Part shown: positions 54,926 to 64,000 of the stretch, piece by piece
Layout of the letters: every line of letters begins with the position of its first letter
Position numbering within the stretch: the first letter of the stretch is position 1
NCBI GenBank assembly: GCA_905221605.1
Contig: CAJNDS010000323.1
Span: 101,137 to 165,136 of the forward strand
Direction of reading: 5' to 3'
DNA length: 64,000 bases
Origin: Symbiodinium natans
Lineage: Eukaryota; Sar; Dinophyceae; Suessiales; Symbiodiniaceae
Program-made: the position numbers and the translations under genes
The notes under the pieces: model-generated
Database searches by the model: none
What the model was told of the DNA's origin: nothing
The model's input: the letters and a program-made list of their open reading frames with translations, nothing else

Positions 54926-57776
54926 GGCTCAAGTCTCGGCTCAACCCCGGTGGGGTGCGCAGGTAGTGAGCTGTTCGGTGGCCTGGAGGCTGTACCTAAG
55001 GGTGGGCTCCAACAGGACTCAAACCGAAACCACTGTGTTTGCTCGGTAGTTCTGCCAGCCACATAGCTGCCTGTGTACGGCCTCGCCGAGTGCTGAGGGA
55101 ACTTTCGACCTCGCTGCTGAGGGTGTTGTCGGCCTCGCCTAAGCTGAGGATTGTGGAAAGTCTTCGGCCTCGCTCGGAGGGACAACATAGTTCGGCCTCA
55201 CCACGGTTGAGGGAAACACCTCCTGGAACTGAGGTGCAAGAAGATAGCAGACCTGTGCGAGCGAAGAGGGTTCCGAGGCCTTAACTTCCTTTGTTGGAAC
55301 AGGGCCCCGTCTCAACCGCAGATTTCCGCTCGTGGGCTATCGGCGACCAGAGTGGCCGTCCACTGTGCCCTGGACAGTGTGCCACACGCCAAAGAGACTT
55401 GCTGCAAGGCAGACGGAGAGCGACGGACCATGCCGGCAATTGCGTGCTGTGTATTTGCATGGTCACACCAGGGGCGTCGTGAAGGGCTTTTCCTGGAACT
55501 GTCGCAGTCATATCGTATCCACTTTGTCCGTCGCACCAGGAGAGGCAACATAGCCTGGGGCAGCTGTGGGAATTGGAATGTCCAAAGAAGCCTGAATGCA
55601 GCTAACCTCCACCTGCAGCTCCGGGATTTCCGATGCTGTGAGGATGCGAGGCTTTGGAACATCGATTTCTATGTCGATCCCACAAACCCATCCCTGATGA
55701 TTGATGGCAGCGGACGTGAAATCAGGTACCTGGGTAGGCTGGTGATTATGGTGTATGGCCCTGATGTGTCGAGAAGGATGCTGGCCTTGTCGGAAGATGA
55801 TGAGGAATGGATGCTCCTTTGAGGTGATGAAACGTCGCCGGCCAGTAACCAGGCAAGTGGAAGTGGATTGTATTGCGAGCACAGCCTCGCCATTAAGGGC
55901 CATGTGAGGGCAAACCCGAATGCAGGCTTAGCTTGCCGGAATGAGGGTGATCAACATACCCTCGCAGCATAATGCTTTCAGAACCCGTGAAACCAGCGGA
56001 GATGCCATGTGAGGCTATGCAAGGGCAGTTTCGGCCTCGCTATGCTGGAGTAAAGGTTCGGCCTCGCCTCGGCTGAGGGAATGGATGGTTCGGCCTCGCC
56101 AAGGCTGAGGGAACAACAGAAGGGTTGCGAAAACGCCTCGCTGATGAAGAAGGTGCATGATGTTCCGGCCTCGCATCAGCTGAGGGAAGAATGATGGAAT
56201 GGGCAGGCCGGGCACTTATTGGTCTGCCGGAATTGAGTCTGGGAGACTCTGGAAGCACTGCATGCAGCTTGGACGGCTGATGCTACTGGGCCAAGCGGTA
56301 AAGCAGCTTGAAGCATAGACTCCGCGGTGCCGGTGTGTCGGAGCAATTGATAGGTACAACCGCAGCCCAGCAGTGCTCAATCAAACAATGCAACATTCGG
56401 CCTCGACTTTGGTCTGAGGGAATGTGAGCTATAAAGAGCAAACTCCGAATATGGATGAGGGACACTGGCCAGGCATGGAGGCCAGCAAAGGGCAGGTACC
56501 AGCATTGCACTGGAGAAGCCTCGAGTCCCAATGGCAGTGAACTTTGTGGTGAGGAATACGTCGACTGGTAAGTAAGTGCGAGAAAGCCAGGGCGATTCTG
56601 GGGAGAACAGCAAGGCACGGTTAGTAAGTGCGAGAACACCGGAGCTGCTGAGAACCCTGGATTAGCCGGGACGTACTCCGTGGAGGATTCGTTGTCACTG
56701 CTTTCAGAAATGCCCACAAGGACCAAGCATGCAGCTAAACCGTGGTCGCAGAGTGGGCCTCACTTCGGTTGAGGGAAATCGACTCCCAAGTGAGAGTATG
56801 GAGTTTTGGTGGCAAACAAGAGAGCCAGCCGACTGTCTTTGGAACAATGGCTACGGCTGGATTGGAGAATGTCAAGTCTCACAATGGATAGCGGTCTCGT
56901 ACATAATATCCTCACAGGCAGGGTGGGTTTGACCTGGTAGTCGGCACCTTGCCCGGCCCCCTGTCAGGCGCCTGTACCGGCCACCTGTTGAAGGTGTGTG
57001 GCGTGGGGTCACCGGTGCGTAGCGGCGATTTCGGTCGCTTAGCGTCCTCCAGCCTAAAAAGGGGTATGTTTGGGCAGGTACTTCACCTGTTCCTCCTGCT
57101 TGGCTCGTGTTGGAGATGTGTGAATCGAGGGCATGGATCCGTCAAGATGAGATGACGAGAAAGTGCAGAATTGGGCCTCAATCAATATGGAACGGTCTAT
57201 GGGGATTGACCACCCCGCTGGTAGAGGGATAGCGGCCTCTGAGAATCGGAGGGCATGGATCACCTCCCGGCAAAAGCCACAGTAAGTATGCCCTGTGCAT
57301 GCAAGAGGCAGCCACCGTAACCAGAGTCCATGAAGCCTCGGGCCATGACCTGGTTTGAAGACATGTCCGGCCTCACTACGGTTGAGGGGTGTGGATGGAA
57401 GCACTCAGGACATGAAATGAGACTCGTAGAACGAGCATCTGGGTCTACAGGAATTGACCTCCATTCGGTTGAGGGATAGCGGCCTCCACGAACGAGGGCA
57501 TGGATCACCTCCCGAATAGACAACACAGAGAATGTGCAAGCATACAGGCAATTTGCCTTGGCCAAAGTCTTCAAGCCAATGGCAACGACTTGGTCAAAAC
57601 GTCATTCCGGCCTCACTTCGGTTGAGGGTAGCGGTACGTCAAAACCGAGGACAAGGAATGAGAGGGGGAACTTACCGGCAGTTTCACCCCACAGTTTTAG
57701 TAAGCTTTTGTTTCACTTGAACCCACAGCCCCTTCGGGTGGCTACGCCTCGCAGCGTGCAGACGTAAAATTCACCT
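54926..57776 (+). mobile_element. Array unit U7 (type C joined to type B)
   Basis: The head and first 200 bases match U10, the ORF1-bearing unit, which suggests an internally rearranged derivative. A dense run of H1 hairpins (55075-55215 and 56030-56185) flanks a small ORF at 55430-55822. At about 56242 it switches to type B, nearly identical to 51263-52795 in U5. Confidence 0.75.
55430..55822 (+). CDS. Array protein family P, short member (unit U7)
   Basis: From the ATG this encodes 131 residues; the frame is also open upstream to 55352 without an ATG. It shares an ordered pattern with the protein of unit U8: C-x-F-x-W-x-H-x-G-R-x-E-x-L-x-L, then FVR, then GxCGxW, then FxC, then a DGxxREI stretch. 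The family is not recognised. The W-H-x-G-R-x-E and GxCGxW motifs suggest a compact Cys/Trp-rich fold. The similarity between two otherwise different units argues that the protein is real. Confidence 0.5.
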   Translation: MPAIACCVFAWSHQGRREGLFLELSQSYRIHFVRRTRRGNIAWGSCGNWNVQRSLNAANLHLQLRDFRCCEDARLWNIDFYVDPTNPSLMIDGSGREIRYLGRLVIMVYGPDVSRRMLALSEDDEEWMLL

Positions 57777-60220
57777 GGCTCAAGGTCTCGGCTCAACCCC
57801 GGTGGGGTGCACAGGTAGCAGAGCGGTAGCTGTGTGAACCAGCCTCGAGTCCCCTAACTGTTTTGGGTACCAGGCCTGCTTTTTCACAGCCTTCATTTGA
57901 GCCATGTCCAGAGCACCTGTGCAGTCGAGACCCTCACTGCCAACAAGTGACGGGTTGGAGTCTTCTCACCCAACTTGCGATGCAGAGAGCCAGAAGGAAG
58001 GCACGGCCCGACTGGAGGGCGAAGCAGCCCGGCTTGGGGAACTCTTCCCTTATGCGAGTCCTCTTACAGCCGGCTGTGGAGTTTCTCCAGCTTTGGAAGC
58101 CCAGGTAAGAAGCTCGAGCAACCTGGCAAGTGTAGAGCGAACTTGGGCCCATAGAGCCAATTGTGGTCCCAGCCAAAGCAGGACTTTCCACCAAGCACTC
58201 TGCTTTCGCTGGCATCACAAGGGCCGGAAAGAGTGGCTGCTCCTCTCCGAGGACAGCAGCGTGTATTTTGTTCGCACCAGCAAATCCGGCAAAACAGTCC
58301 GAGCCGGACCTTGTGGGCAATGGAGATGCATGGAAGACCCAGCAGAGCTCCACGGGGGAACGGGAGGCGACCCGCCCGTGCAGTGGCTTCGCCTTTTGAA
58401 CTTCAATTGCACTGGCTGTGGTAACATTCCAACCCATAACCTCAACTTCGTGCCTGGTCCTGGGGAAAGGCAACCAGCGATCTTGTATGGAGAGGATGGA
58501 AGACGCATCGAGCTCCAATGTGCCCTTTGTCTTCAAAACTTCCTGGAGTGCACGTGGAGCTGGCCGAGCTTCGATCAAGCAGTCAGGAGACAGGTGTTTC
58601 TGGACGATGCCTCCCTGGCTGACTTGCGTCAGTTAGGTCACCAAGGTACGGAGCCCGTAGAACCTTCGCTGGCACCGCTGTCTTCTGCAGCCAGCGCACA
58701 TGGCTGGACCTTCCTTGAGGAAGGGTGTTCTCAGGATCTAGACTCCCCAGAAGAAGCATGCAGCAGTGATTGGCTTGTGTGTGGCTTTGAAGACTTGGAA
58801 GACATCCCCTGGGAGGTCTGACCTAATACGGCCCCAACCCACTCAAATTGCAGGAGCTATGCCCTGCCAGAATCAAGGGTGAGACTCTCCCCTCCGGAAT
58901 CCATTGTCATAGAGGAGACTCTCCTTTTCAAGCAAGGATGTACAAATCAAAGCGAAACTGCTTGCAATGATTGCATAAGGAAGCAGGTTAGAGCGAAAGC
59001 AGTTCAGTGCCCAGTCCCGGCACCCCCTTTTCCATCCAACGGAATAGGTTCGCAGTTGTTCCGTTGGACACCCGGCAGGACTGGCCGCCATGATGCGGCC
59101 TGTGTTCAGCCTGACACCGGTTCGGCGCCCTCGGTCTGTCAAGCAGACCGCTGGACCGGGTTTTCGGGCTCAGGTGCTTGCGGGTACTTTCAGGCCCAAC
59201 ACGGGGTTCTCGCAAACGCAGCGCACGCACGGAAAACGTCAGTACCGGTCCCTGTAGATCCTCACTGGTTGATGAGGGGAGGGTTGCGCGCTGAGATGTT
59301 GAGGAACGGACGAGGATCCAAGTACACCGGCAGGTTGAGGCCGAGGGCATGATGCCCTGCATCAGTTTGGGGTTACCCGTGTTTGGCCTTTGAGTATTTC
59401 CTTTGCTGTCCCTGCAGGGTGTGTTGTTTTCTCCTGGTGGAGCAAGCCCAGCCAGGAGGAGCCTAGCGGCAGGCGTTGTTTGTTAGGGACCAAAACCTAG
59501 GCTGACGGACAGCCTGAGGCACCAGATTGCGGAGGTTAAAGGCTGTGGCTCGGTGCCCGAAAGCCTGCCCAGCTGAGATGCCCAAATCAACCAAGCCCTC
59601 CCTGCGTGCAAGTGGTGTGGGTTCCTCTGGAGCCGCTGAGGTTGAATCAGTGAGTAAGAGCGAGAAAGTTGGTTCTTCCTCCCTGGTGAGTAAGTGCGAG
59701 AAAACCAGGTCAGCATACGGGGCAAACAGGAGCTCATGCTGCGGCATGAGTTTCTGGGGCCTAGGTTAGTAAGTGCGAGAAAGCTTAGGCCTGTTCCGGA
59801 GGTTGGCGACTTTTGCCAATCCACTTGTTTGCAGTTTGTACAGGCAATGCCCATGTGTCGGTTCCGGACCTTCTGCCTTTTCTGAGTGAGCCGAATGTGG
59901 GTGAGTTTCTCCCCTGTACAGGCAGGGCTTATAGGGTAGGCAGTACAGACCAGGCAGTTCAACCTGCAGAACTTTTGCCTAGGGCTTTGTATAGAGCCAA
60001 ACCAGTGAGTAGCCGTAGGCCGCCGAGCTTCTCGCGGAACTGGTTAAGCCCTCATTGCTTTCTCTCGGTGTTCCCTGCACATAGTTCGGCCGTGTTAAGC
60101 AGGCCAAGGACACCTCGAGAGTTTTTCCTTTTCTGTGCATAGTTAATACCTTCCGGAACTTCGGTTCCGAAGAGCCTAACCTGGCTAGCGACGCAGCCCG
60201 CTTTCGAGTAAAATTCACCT
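57777..60220 (+). mobile_element. Array unit U8 (type D)
   Basis: The standard head is followed by an ORF at 57904-58821, a noncoding stretch, and three H2 hairpins at 59646-59790. The tail differs from the others: a perfect stem CGGAAC-TTCG-GTTCCG at 60154-60169, then GACGCAG and GTAAAATTCACCT at 60208-60220. Five extra bases, CACCT, sit between it and the next head. H1 hairpins are scarce here. Confidence 0.75.
57904..58821 (+). CDS. Array protein family P, long member (unit U8)
   Basis: An ATG-initiated frame of 305 codons. The central part (about residues 95-200) carries CFRWHHKGRKEWLLL, VYFVRTSKSG, GPCGQW, a Cys pair in NFNCTGCGN, and ILYGEDGRRIEL, aligning in order with the U7 protein. 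CALCLQNF adds another Cys pair. The N-terminus is Ser/Pro/Glu-rich, and the C-terminus is acidic (EEGCSQDLDSPEEACSSDW...). No known domain is recognised. Paired Cys residues may bind zinc. Position right after the head suggests it is the element's own protein. Confidence 0.55.
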   Translation: MSRAPVQSRPSLPTSDGLESSHPTCDAESQKEGTARLEGEAARLGELFPYASPLTAGCGVSPALEAQVRSSSNLASVERTWAHRANCGPSQSRTFHQALCFRWHHKGRKEWLLLSEDSSVYFVRTSKSGKTVRAGPCGQWRCMEDPAELHGGTGGDPPVQWLRLLNFNCTGCGNIPTHNLNFVPGPGERQPAILYGEDGRRIELQCALCLQNFLECTWSWPSFDQAVRRQVFLDDASLADLRQLGHQGTEPVEPSLAPLSSAASAHGWTFLEEGCSQDLDSPEEACSSDWLVCGFEDLEDIPWEV

Positions 60221-60225
60221 CACCT

Positions 60226-62360
60226 GGCTCAAGGTTTCGGCTCAACCCCGGTGGGGTGCTCAGGTAGAGAGCGTCTTTAGTGCCGTTGTGGCTGGCCCTG
60301 GGGCTTGTAACTAAGGGTAGGTTCCGTTTTGAGGCCCTGGCAAAACTGTGTTTACTCGTAGGCCGGCTGACCGGCTAAGCTGTCATAGAGCGGCAGCCCG
60401 CCAACTGCTGCCGTCGACGAAGGGCGCTCGAGTGCACAGTTTTCGGCCTCGCTTCGCTGGAGGGAAACTTTCCGTCCTCGCGTAGCTGAGGGAGCCTTGT
60501 GGCCTACAGTCTGCTCTGGGTCGCAGAGAGTTACAGCCCCACTGTGCTTGAGGGGTGACGCTATAGTGCCTGTAGCTCACCAGAGATTCCTGCTGTCTCT
60601 GGGTGAGCAAAACCCACCGACCCTCATTTGGATTGAGGGCTGTGTGTTAGGGTGAGTTTGGGTTCCTCGCTCACTTGTGTGGAAAACGAAGGTGAGACCG
60701 AAACACGGGGGAAAACGGCCAAGGCACGTTGCAGACAGTGCAGGCCAACGTCGCACTGCAAGCGGCATCCTTGCAGTTGTTGACAGGAGTGTCCCGAACA
60801 ATAGCGGTGTGCTTGAGCCCGAGTTTGCTGGTTTTCGGGGATCTGCAAGCTGAGCACAACTGGATATTCTTCGCAGGTAGAATCAGGTAGAACAGATTTG
60901 GCCCAACCCTGGTGGATCTGCCTGGACACAAATAACCAAAGGCATCAGTGTCGTAAAGCTCATTGACTGGTGCTCCTGAGAAACCGTTGCCAAAGAACTT
61001 GCAGTAGGACTGTGGTGCGGCGCAGTGCAAGTTGAAGAGCAGCTGTTGGTGGCTGCTCCCCGGAAAACCAATAGTCCAAGAAAGCCTCCTTCGGCCTCGC
61101 TCCGTGCTGAGGGTTTGTAAGGGTTGGTATTGGCCGGAAGGATTCAGATGGAGGTTACCCGATCTTCGCGCTTTTCCCATCTGAAGGCAACCAATGGTAA
61201 TCAGCCTGCTGGACATGGCAGGCCTGCTTTTGTTTACATCCACGTCTCCTGCAAGGGCTGGGGTCTGTCCGTGCACACAGACAAGGCGGAACCTTGCAGA
61301 TGTTTAGGTCCTCGCGGCACGGCCGCTGGAGGTTGTTTGAAGATGTTGGCTCTCACTGTCTGGTGAGTGGTTTTATGGGCACTTGCTGGGGCAAGGCGGC
61401 TCTGGCGTCTGAGGATGGTACATGTGCTGGCTGCTGAGTACGGGCCACCGAAAGAGACCTGTGGTAAGACAAGCGATGAAAGGAGCCGAACTCCTAAACT
61501 TTAGGACAGGCTAGCTCACGCGGACGCCACGCAGAGTATGTGTCACTATCTTCAGATGTTGGAGCCAAATTGCCTAGCCGTGTGACGTGTGATGTGGTGT
61601 TTGGATTCGGCCTCAAGCACTGGAAGGCCTACAACAACAAATCCGAATGAAAACTGTGGTCCTAAGACACGCGGAGCAGCTGCTTTTTCGTGGCACCGCG
61701 GGGGTCACATAGAGATAGAGGGCTTGCCAGCAAGGGAACTCTGTCTAGAGATAGCCCTGGCTCAGTGAGGAGCTGAGGGCCTGGCTGCGCAGATGCAGCG
61801 GAATGGTTGTTCGGCCTCGCCTCCGCTGAGGGAACAACAGTCCATGCTTCTCTGCAGTGTCGGTCCGGGTTAGTAAGAGCGAGAACGCCGGGACCTCGAG
61901 CTGCAGTTTTACCATGAAGCAACCGCGTGAGATGCATTATTGGTCAACTGGTGAGTAAGAGCGAGAAAGCCAGGGTGACGCTACTTTGGGGGAGGCTGCA
62001 AGGCACGGTTAGTAAGTGCGAGAAAGCCGGAGCTGCGGACTAACCTGGAGTAGCAGTCTTTCATACCTCACGTGTTTCACTTTGCGGCCTCGCATGCGCT
62101 GAGGGAATATGCCTCGAACAGAACATCCAGTGCTGAGTGGGGATTGCCAAACTTACGGAGGCTGATGCCACAACAAGTGCCTCAACAGCAATGCATGCGG
62201 AGGGCAAAGTCGGCCTCGCGAGTGCTGAGGGTTGCAGCTGAGAGAGGGCCTAGCTGAGAACGCAACACCTCAAGCGAGGTAATTTTTAGTTTAGTTTCAC
62301 TTTGACCAACGGCCCCTTCGGGTGGCTACGCGACGGAGCGTGCAGACGTAAAATTCACCT
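60226..62360 (+). mobile_element. Array unit U9 (type A, full-length)
   Basis: Same organisation as U3, sharing its indels in the 600-800 base region. One head base-run difference and a disrupted antisense frame mark it as a separate copy. Confidence 0.8.
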
Positions 62361-64000
62361 GGCTCAAGTTTCGGCTCAACCCCGGTGGGGTGCTCAGGTA
62401 GGGAGTGCTGTTGCCTGGAGACTGTACCTAAGGGTGGGCTCCAACAGGACTCAAACCGAAACCACTGTGTTTGCTTGGTAGTCGGCTGCCAGCAACATAG
62501 CTGCCTGAGTACGGCCTCGCCAAGTGCTGAGGGAACTTTTTGGCCTCGCATCGGCAGAGGGTGTGTTTTCGGCCTCGCTTCGGCAGAGGGAGGGGCTAGT
62601 TTCGGCCTCGCTCCGGCTGAGGACACATAAAGTTCGGCCTCACTACGGTTGAGGGGATCTTCAGGCCTCGCATTGCTGAGGTGCTGGTGGGACTGGCATC
62701 AGGCTGCAGCAGTCATGGGGAAGCATTGTACTGTGTGTGCCCACTGTGAGGTGGGTTGGGTCTGGAATGAAGACTTGTACTACAACCCGAACTGCTGGCA
62801 TTGCGGAAAGGCGTGGAAAAAGGCCACCTACCGTGAGCGAGCATGGTCAAGCCAGCGTAAGAAGTGGCAATGGCCAAAGGACGACGCTACATGGTGGACA
62901 AGACAGGCCAAGAACAAAGAAGGGATGGCCGACCAAGCCCTCACCAAGGCGTGGGGTACGCTTTCTATGGAGGCAAAGAAGGCCATCGAAGAAGCAGGAT
63001 GGAAGCCGCGGACGATGGAGCCGGGGCCCAATTGGCCCCCGGGACTACCAGGCAGTGGATCGCAAACCGAAAGCATGACGCAAAAGGAGTACCACGAGGC
63101 CATTGAAACGGTGTGGCAGGGAGCTGAGCCCGCAGTGCAAAGGCTGCTCAGAGCAGCGGGTATTCCCCCGCCAGGGGATTACAAGCCTGAGGATGAGACG
63201 CCAAAGCAGGAGCTCAGCCGCCATGTGGGTACATACAGAAGGACGACAAACAAGCTGAGATCACTCATTGAGAAGAAGGTCCGGCTTCAAGACAAAACGG
63301 AAAGGATCAAGAGCGAGTTCGAGCAGGCCATGAAGCAGCTTGCGCAAGTCAGCCAGGCCATCCAGACCACGGAGCTTGAGGTTGCGGAAGCACAGAGGAA
63401 GGTCCAAGCCTGTGTGAAAGATGAGGAGGATTCGCCGTACAAGGACGTCGCGTCCTACCTGGAAAAGGAAGGGATCATCCTGACCGACGAGCAAGCGGAA
63501 GCGCTCAAAACAAGGATGGCAGTCAAGGTCGTGGAGACAGACTGGACTGGAGTCTTGGGACCACGAGAGCCAGGCATGCCAACCGAACTTGGCATGTATG
63601 GGCCGATGCGCATGTCTCGAGATGTGTCAGTCAGGGCAACGCCGACGGGGCGCGAACGCTCGCCGGCGCGTGCCCATGGCGAATGAAGCCACAGGCTGGG
63701 ACAGGAGTGGAGGGGCCGACACCTCAGAGTCGCTCCTGGTCCGAACAGCCAAAAGAAGCAAGCAAGACAGTCTCAGGAGTCTCAATGGGGAGACTCTGTT
63801 TACACTTTTGGTGGTGGCCGGAAGCAGTGTCACGGGGACATTGTATGGCCACAGGCGCATGGGGAAGGCAGTCAAGCTGTGTCTAGTACCCATGTGCCTA
63901 GTACAAACAGCACAGTGGAAGACAGCCAAGAGAGCTGGAGTCCAGTTACGAGGGGTCCGGAGCCTGTCCGAGCTGTGGACAGCAGTTGGGCGGTCACAGG
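62361..64000 (+). mobile_element. Array unit U10: 5' part of a LINE with ORF1, runs off the window
   Basis: The head and 5' UTR match U7 and carry five H1 hairpins (62510-62680). ORF1 follows. After its stop at 63686 the remaining 314 bases show no RT motif. This is probably the 5' half of the LINE whose 3' half is U2. Confidence 0.7.
62715..63686 (+). CDS. LINE ORF1: zinc ribbon and coiled coil
   Basis: From the ATG at 62715 (MGKHC) the protein has 323 residues; the frame is open a little further upstream, without an ATG. Residues 5-35 carry CTVCAHC and CWHC, a zinc-ribbon-like spacing. A Trp-rich basic segment (WSSQRKKWQWPKDDATWW) follows. The middle is Pro-rich. From about residue 190 to 260 a charged heptad-like stretch (LRSLIEKKVRLQDKTERI...) predicts a coiled coil. 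LINE ORF1 proteins commonly combine coiled-coil multimerisation with nucleic-acid binding and act as RNA chaperones. That role is inferred. Confidence 0.65.
   Translation: MGKHCTVCAHCEVGWVWNEDLYYNPNCWHCGKAWKKATYRERAWSSQRKKWQWPKDDATWWTRQAKNKEGMADQALTKAWGTLSMEAKKAIEEAGWKPRTMEPGPNWPPGLPGSGSQTESMTQKEYHEAIETVWQGAEPAVQRLLRAAGIPPPGDYKPEDETPKQELSRHVGTYRRTTNKLRSLIEKKVRLQDKTERIKSEFEQAMKQLAQVSQAIQTTELEVAEAQRKVQACVKDEEDSPYKDVASYLEKEGIILTDEQAEALKTRMAVKVVETDWTGVLGPREPGMPTELGMYGPMRMSRDVSVRATPTGRERSPARAHGE

Larger units (their letters stand above)
40530..64000 (+). repeat. Head-to-tail array of ten retroelement units joined at a 13-base site
   Basis: Ten units lie in one orientation. Internal junctions fall at 42666/42667, 47121/47122, 49258/49259, 49907/49908, 52795/52796, 54925/54926, 57776/57777, 60220/60226 and 62360/62361. 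Each upstream unit ends in GTAAAATTCACCT (one copy reads GAAAAATTCACCT), and the same 13 bases precede the first unit at 40530-40542. Downstream units start either with the full head beginning GGCTCAAG or at an internal point: U2, U4 and U5 are 5'-truncated. The pattern of 3' ends fixed and 5' ends variable is typical of target-primed reverse transcription. The array runs off the right edge. Confidence 0.9.

Noticed and set aside
40754-62665. CRISPR-like reading of the regularly repeated GGCCTC...GAGGG units
   Set aside because: Spacing is irregular, the repeats are hairpins with variable loops, there are no cas genes, and the genome is eukaryotic.

Overview
The window is eukaryotic nuclear DNA and looks like a dinoflagellate genome. 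There are no operons or ribosome binding sites. Recognisable genes are broken into very short exons. All seven introns whose two borders I could place from protein homology run GC...AG and resume with AG|G. All identifiable host genes lie on the minus strand, as in dinoflagellate unidirectional gene blocks. Retroelements of several classes fill the rest. The species cannot be named from the sequence.

Layout. 1-4779 (+): a decayed LINE with an N-terminal RING-H2 domain, a reverse transcriptase (RT), a zinc knuckle, a restriction-like endonuclease (RLE) and an A-tail. 5.2-8.2 kb: at least five fragments of the same family in both orientations. 8.4-10.2 kb (-): a decayed LTR-type pol with gag-like segment, protease and integrase zinc motif. 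12.5-15.6 kb (-): a cyclophilin. 16.7-21.7 kb (-): DNA polymerase delta small subunit, with large microsatellites between its exons. 22.96-24.87 kb (-): an intact 636-codon membrane-anchored protein of unknown family. 25.2-30.1 kb (-): an FAD-dependent carotenoid isomerase-like (CRTISO-like) gene. 30.5-32.4 kb: unidentified coding fragments. 32.4-33.15 kb: (ACT)n, (AAC)n and poly-G tracts. 33.2-35.3 kb (-): a dead ISXO2/Merlin-type transposase. 36.2-36.5 kb (-): a retroelement RNase H scrap. 36.7-40.5 kb (+): a Ty1/copia polyprotein with an unusual methyltransferase-like C-terminus.

40.5 kb to the right edge (+) is the most interesting part: a head-to-tail array of ten retroelement units, numbered U1-U10. 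At each of its nine internal junctions one unit ends, and the next begins, at the same 13-base sequence GTAAAATTCACCT. The units are mostly noncoding (five carry A-type sequence in full or part) or encode small related proteins (U7, U8). Two carry LINE proteins: U2 has an RT-RNase H ORF and a kinase-like ORF, and U10 has a zinc-ribbon/coiled-coil ORF1. Units share a head of about 40 bases beginning GGCTCAAG, which equals the 3' end of the dinoflagellate spliced leader, and most share a tail with a UUCG-capped stem-loop. They are peppered with two families of short hairpins, including copies lying in frame inside the LINE proteins. I read this as a LINE plus dependent short elements that repeatedly insert at, and so extend, their own 3' ends.
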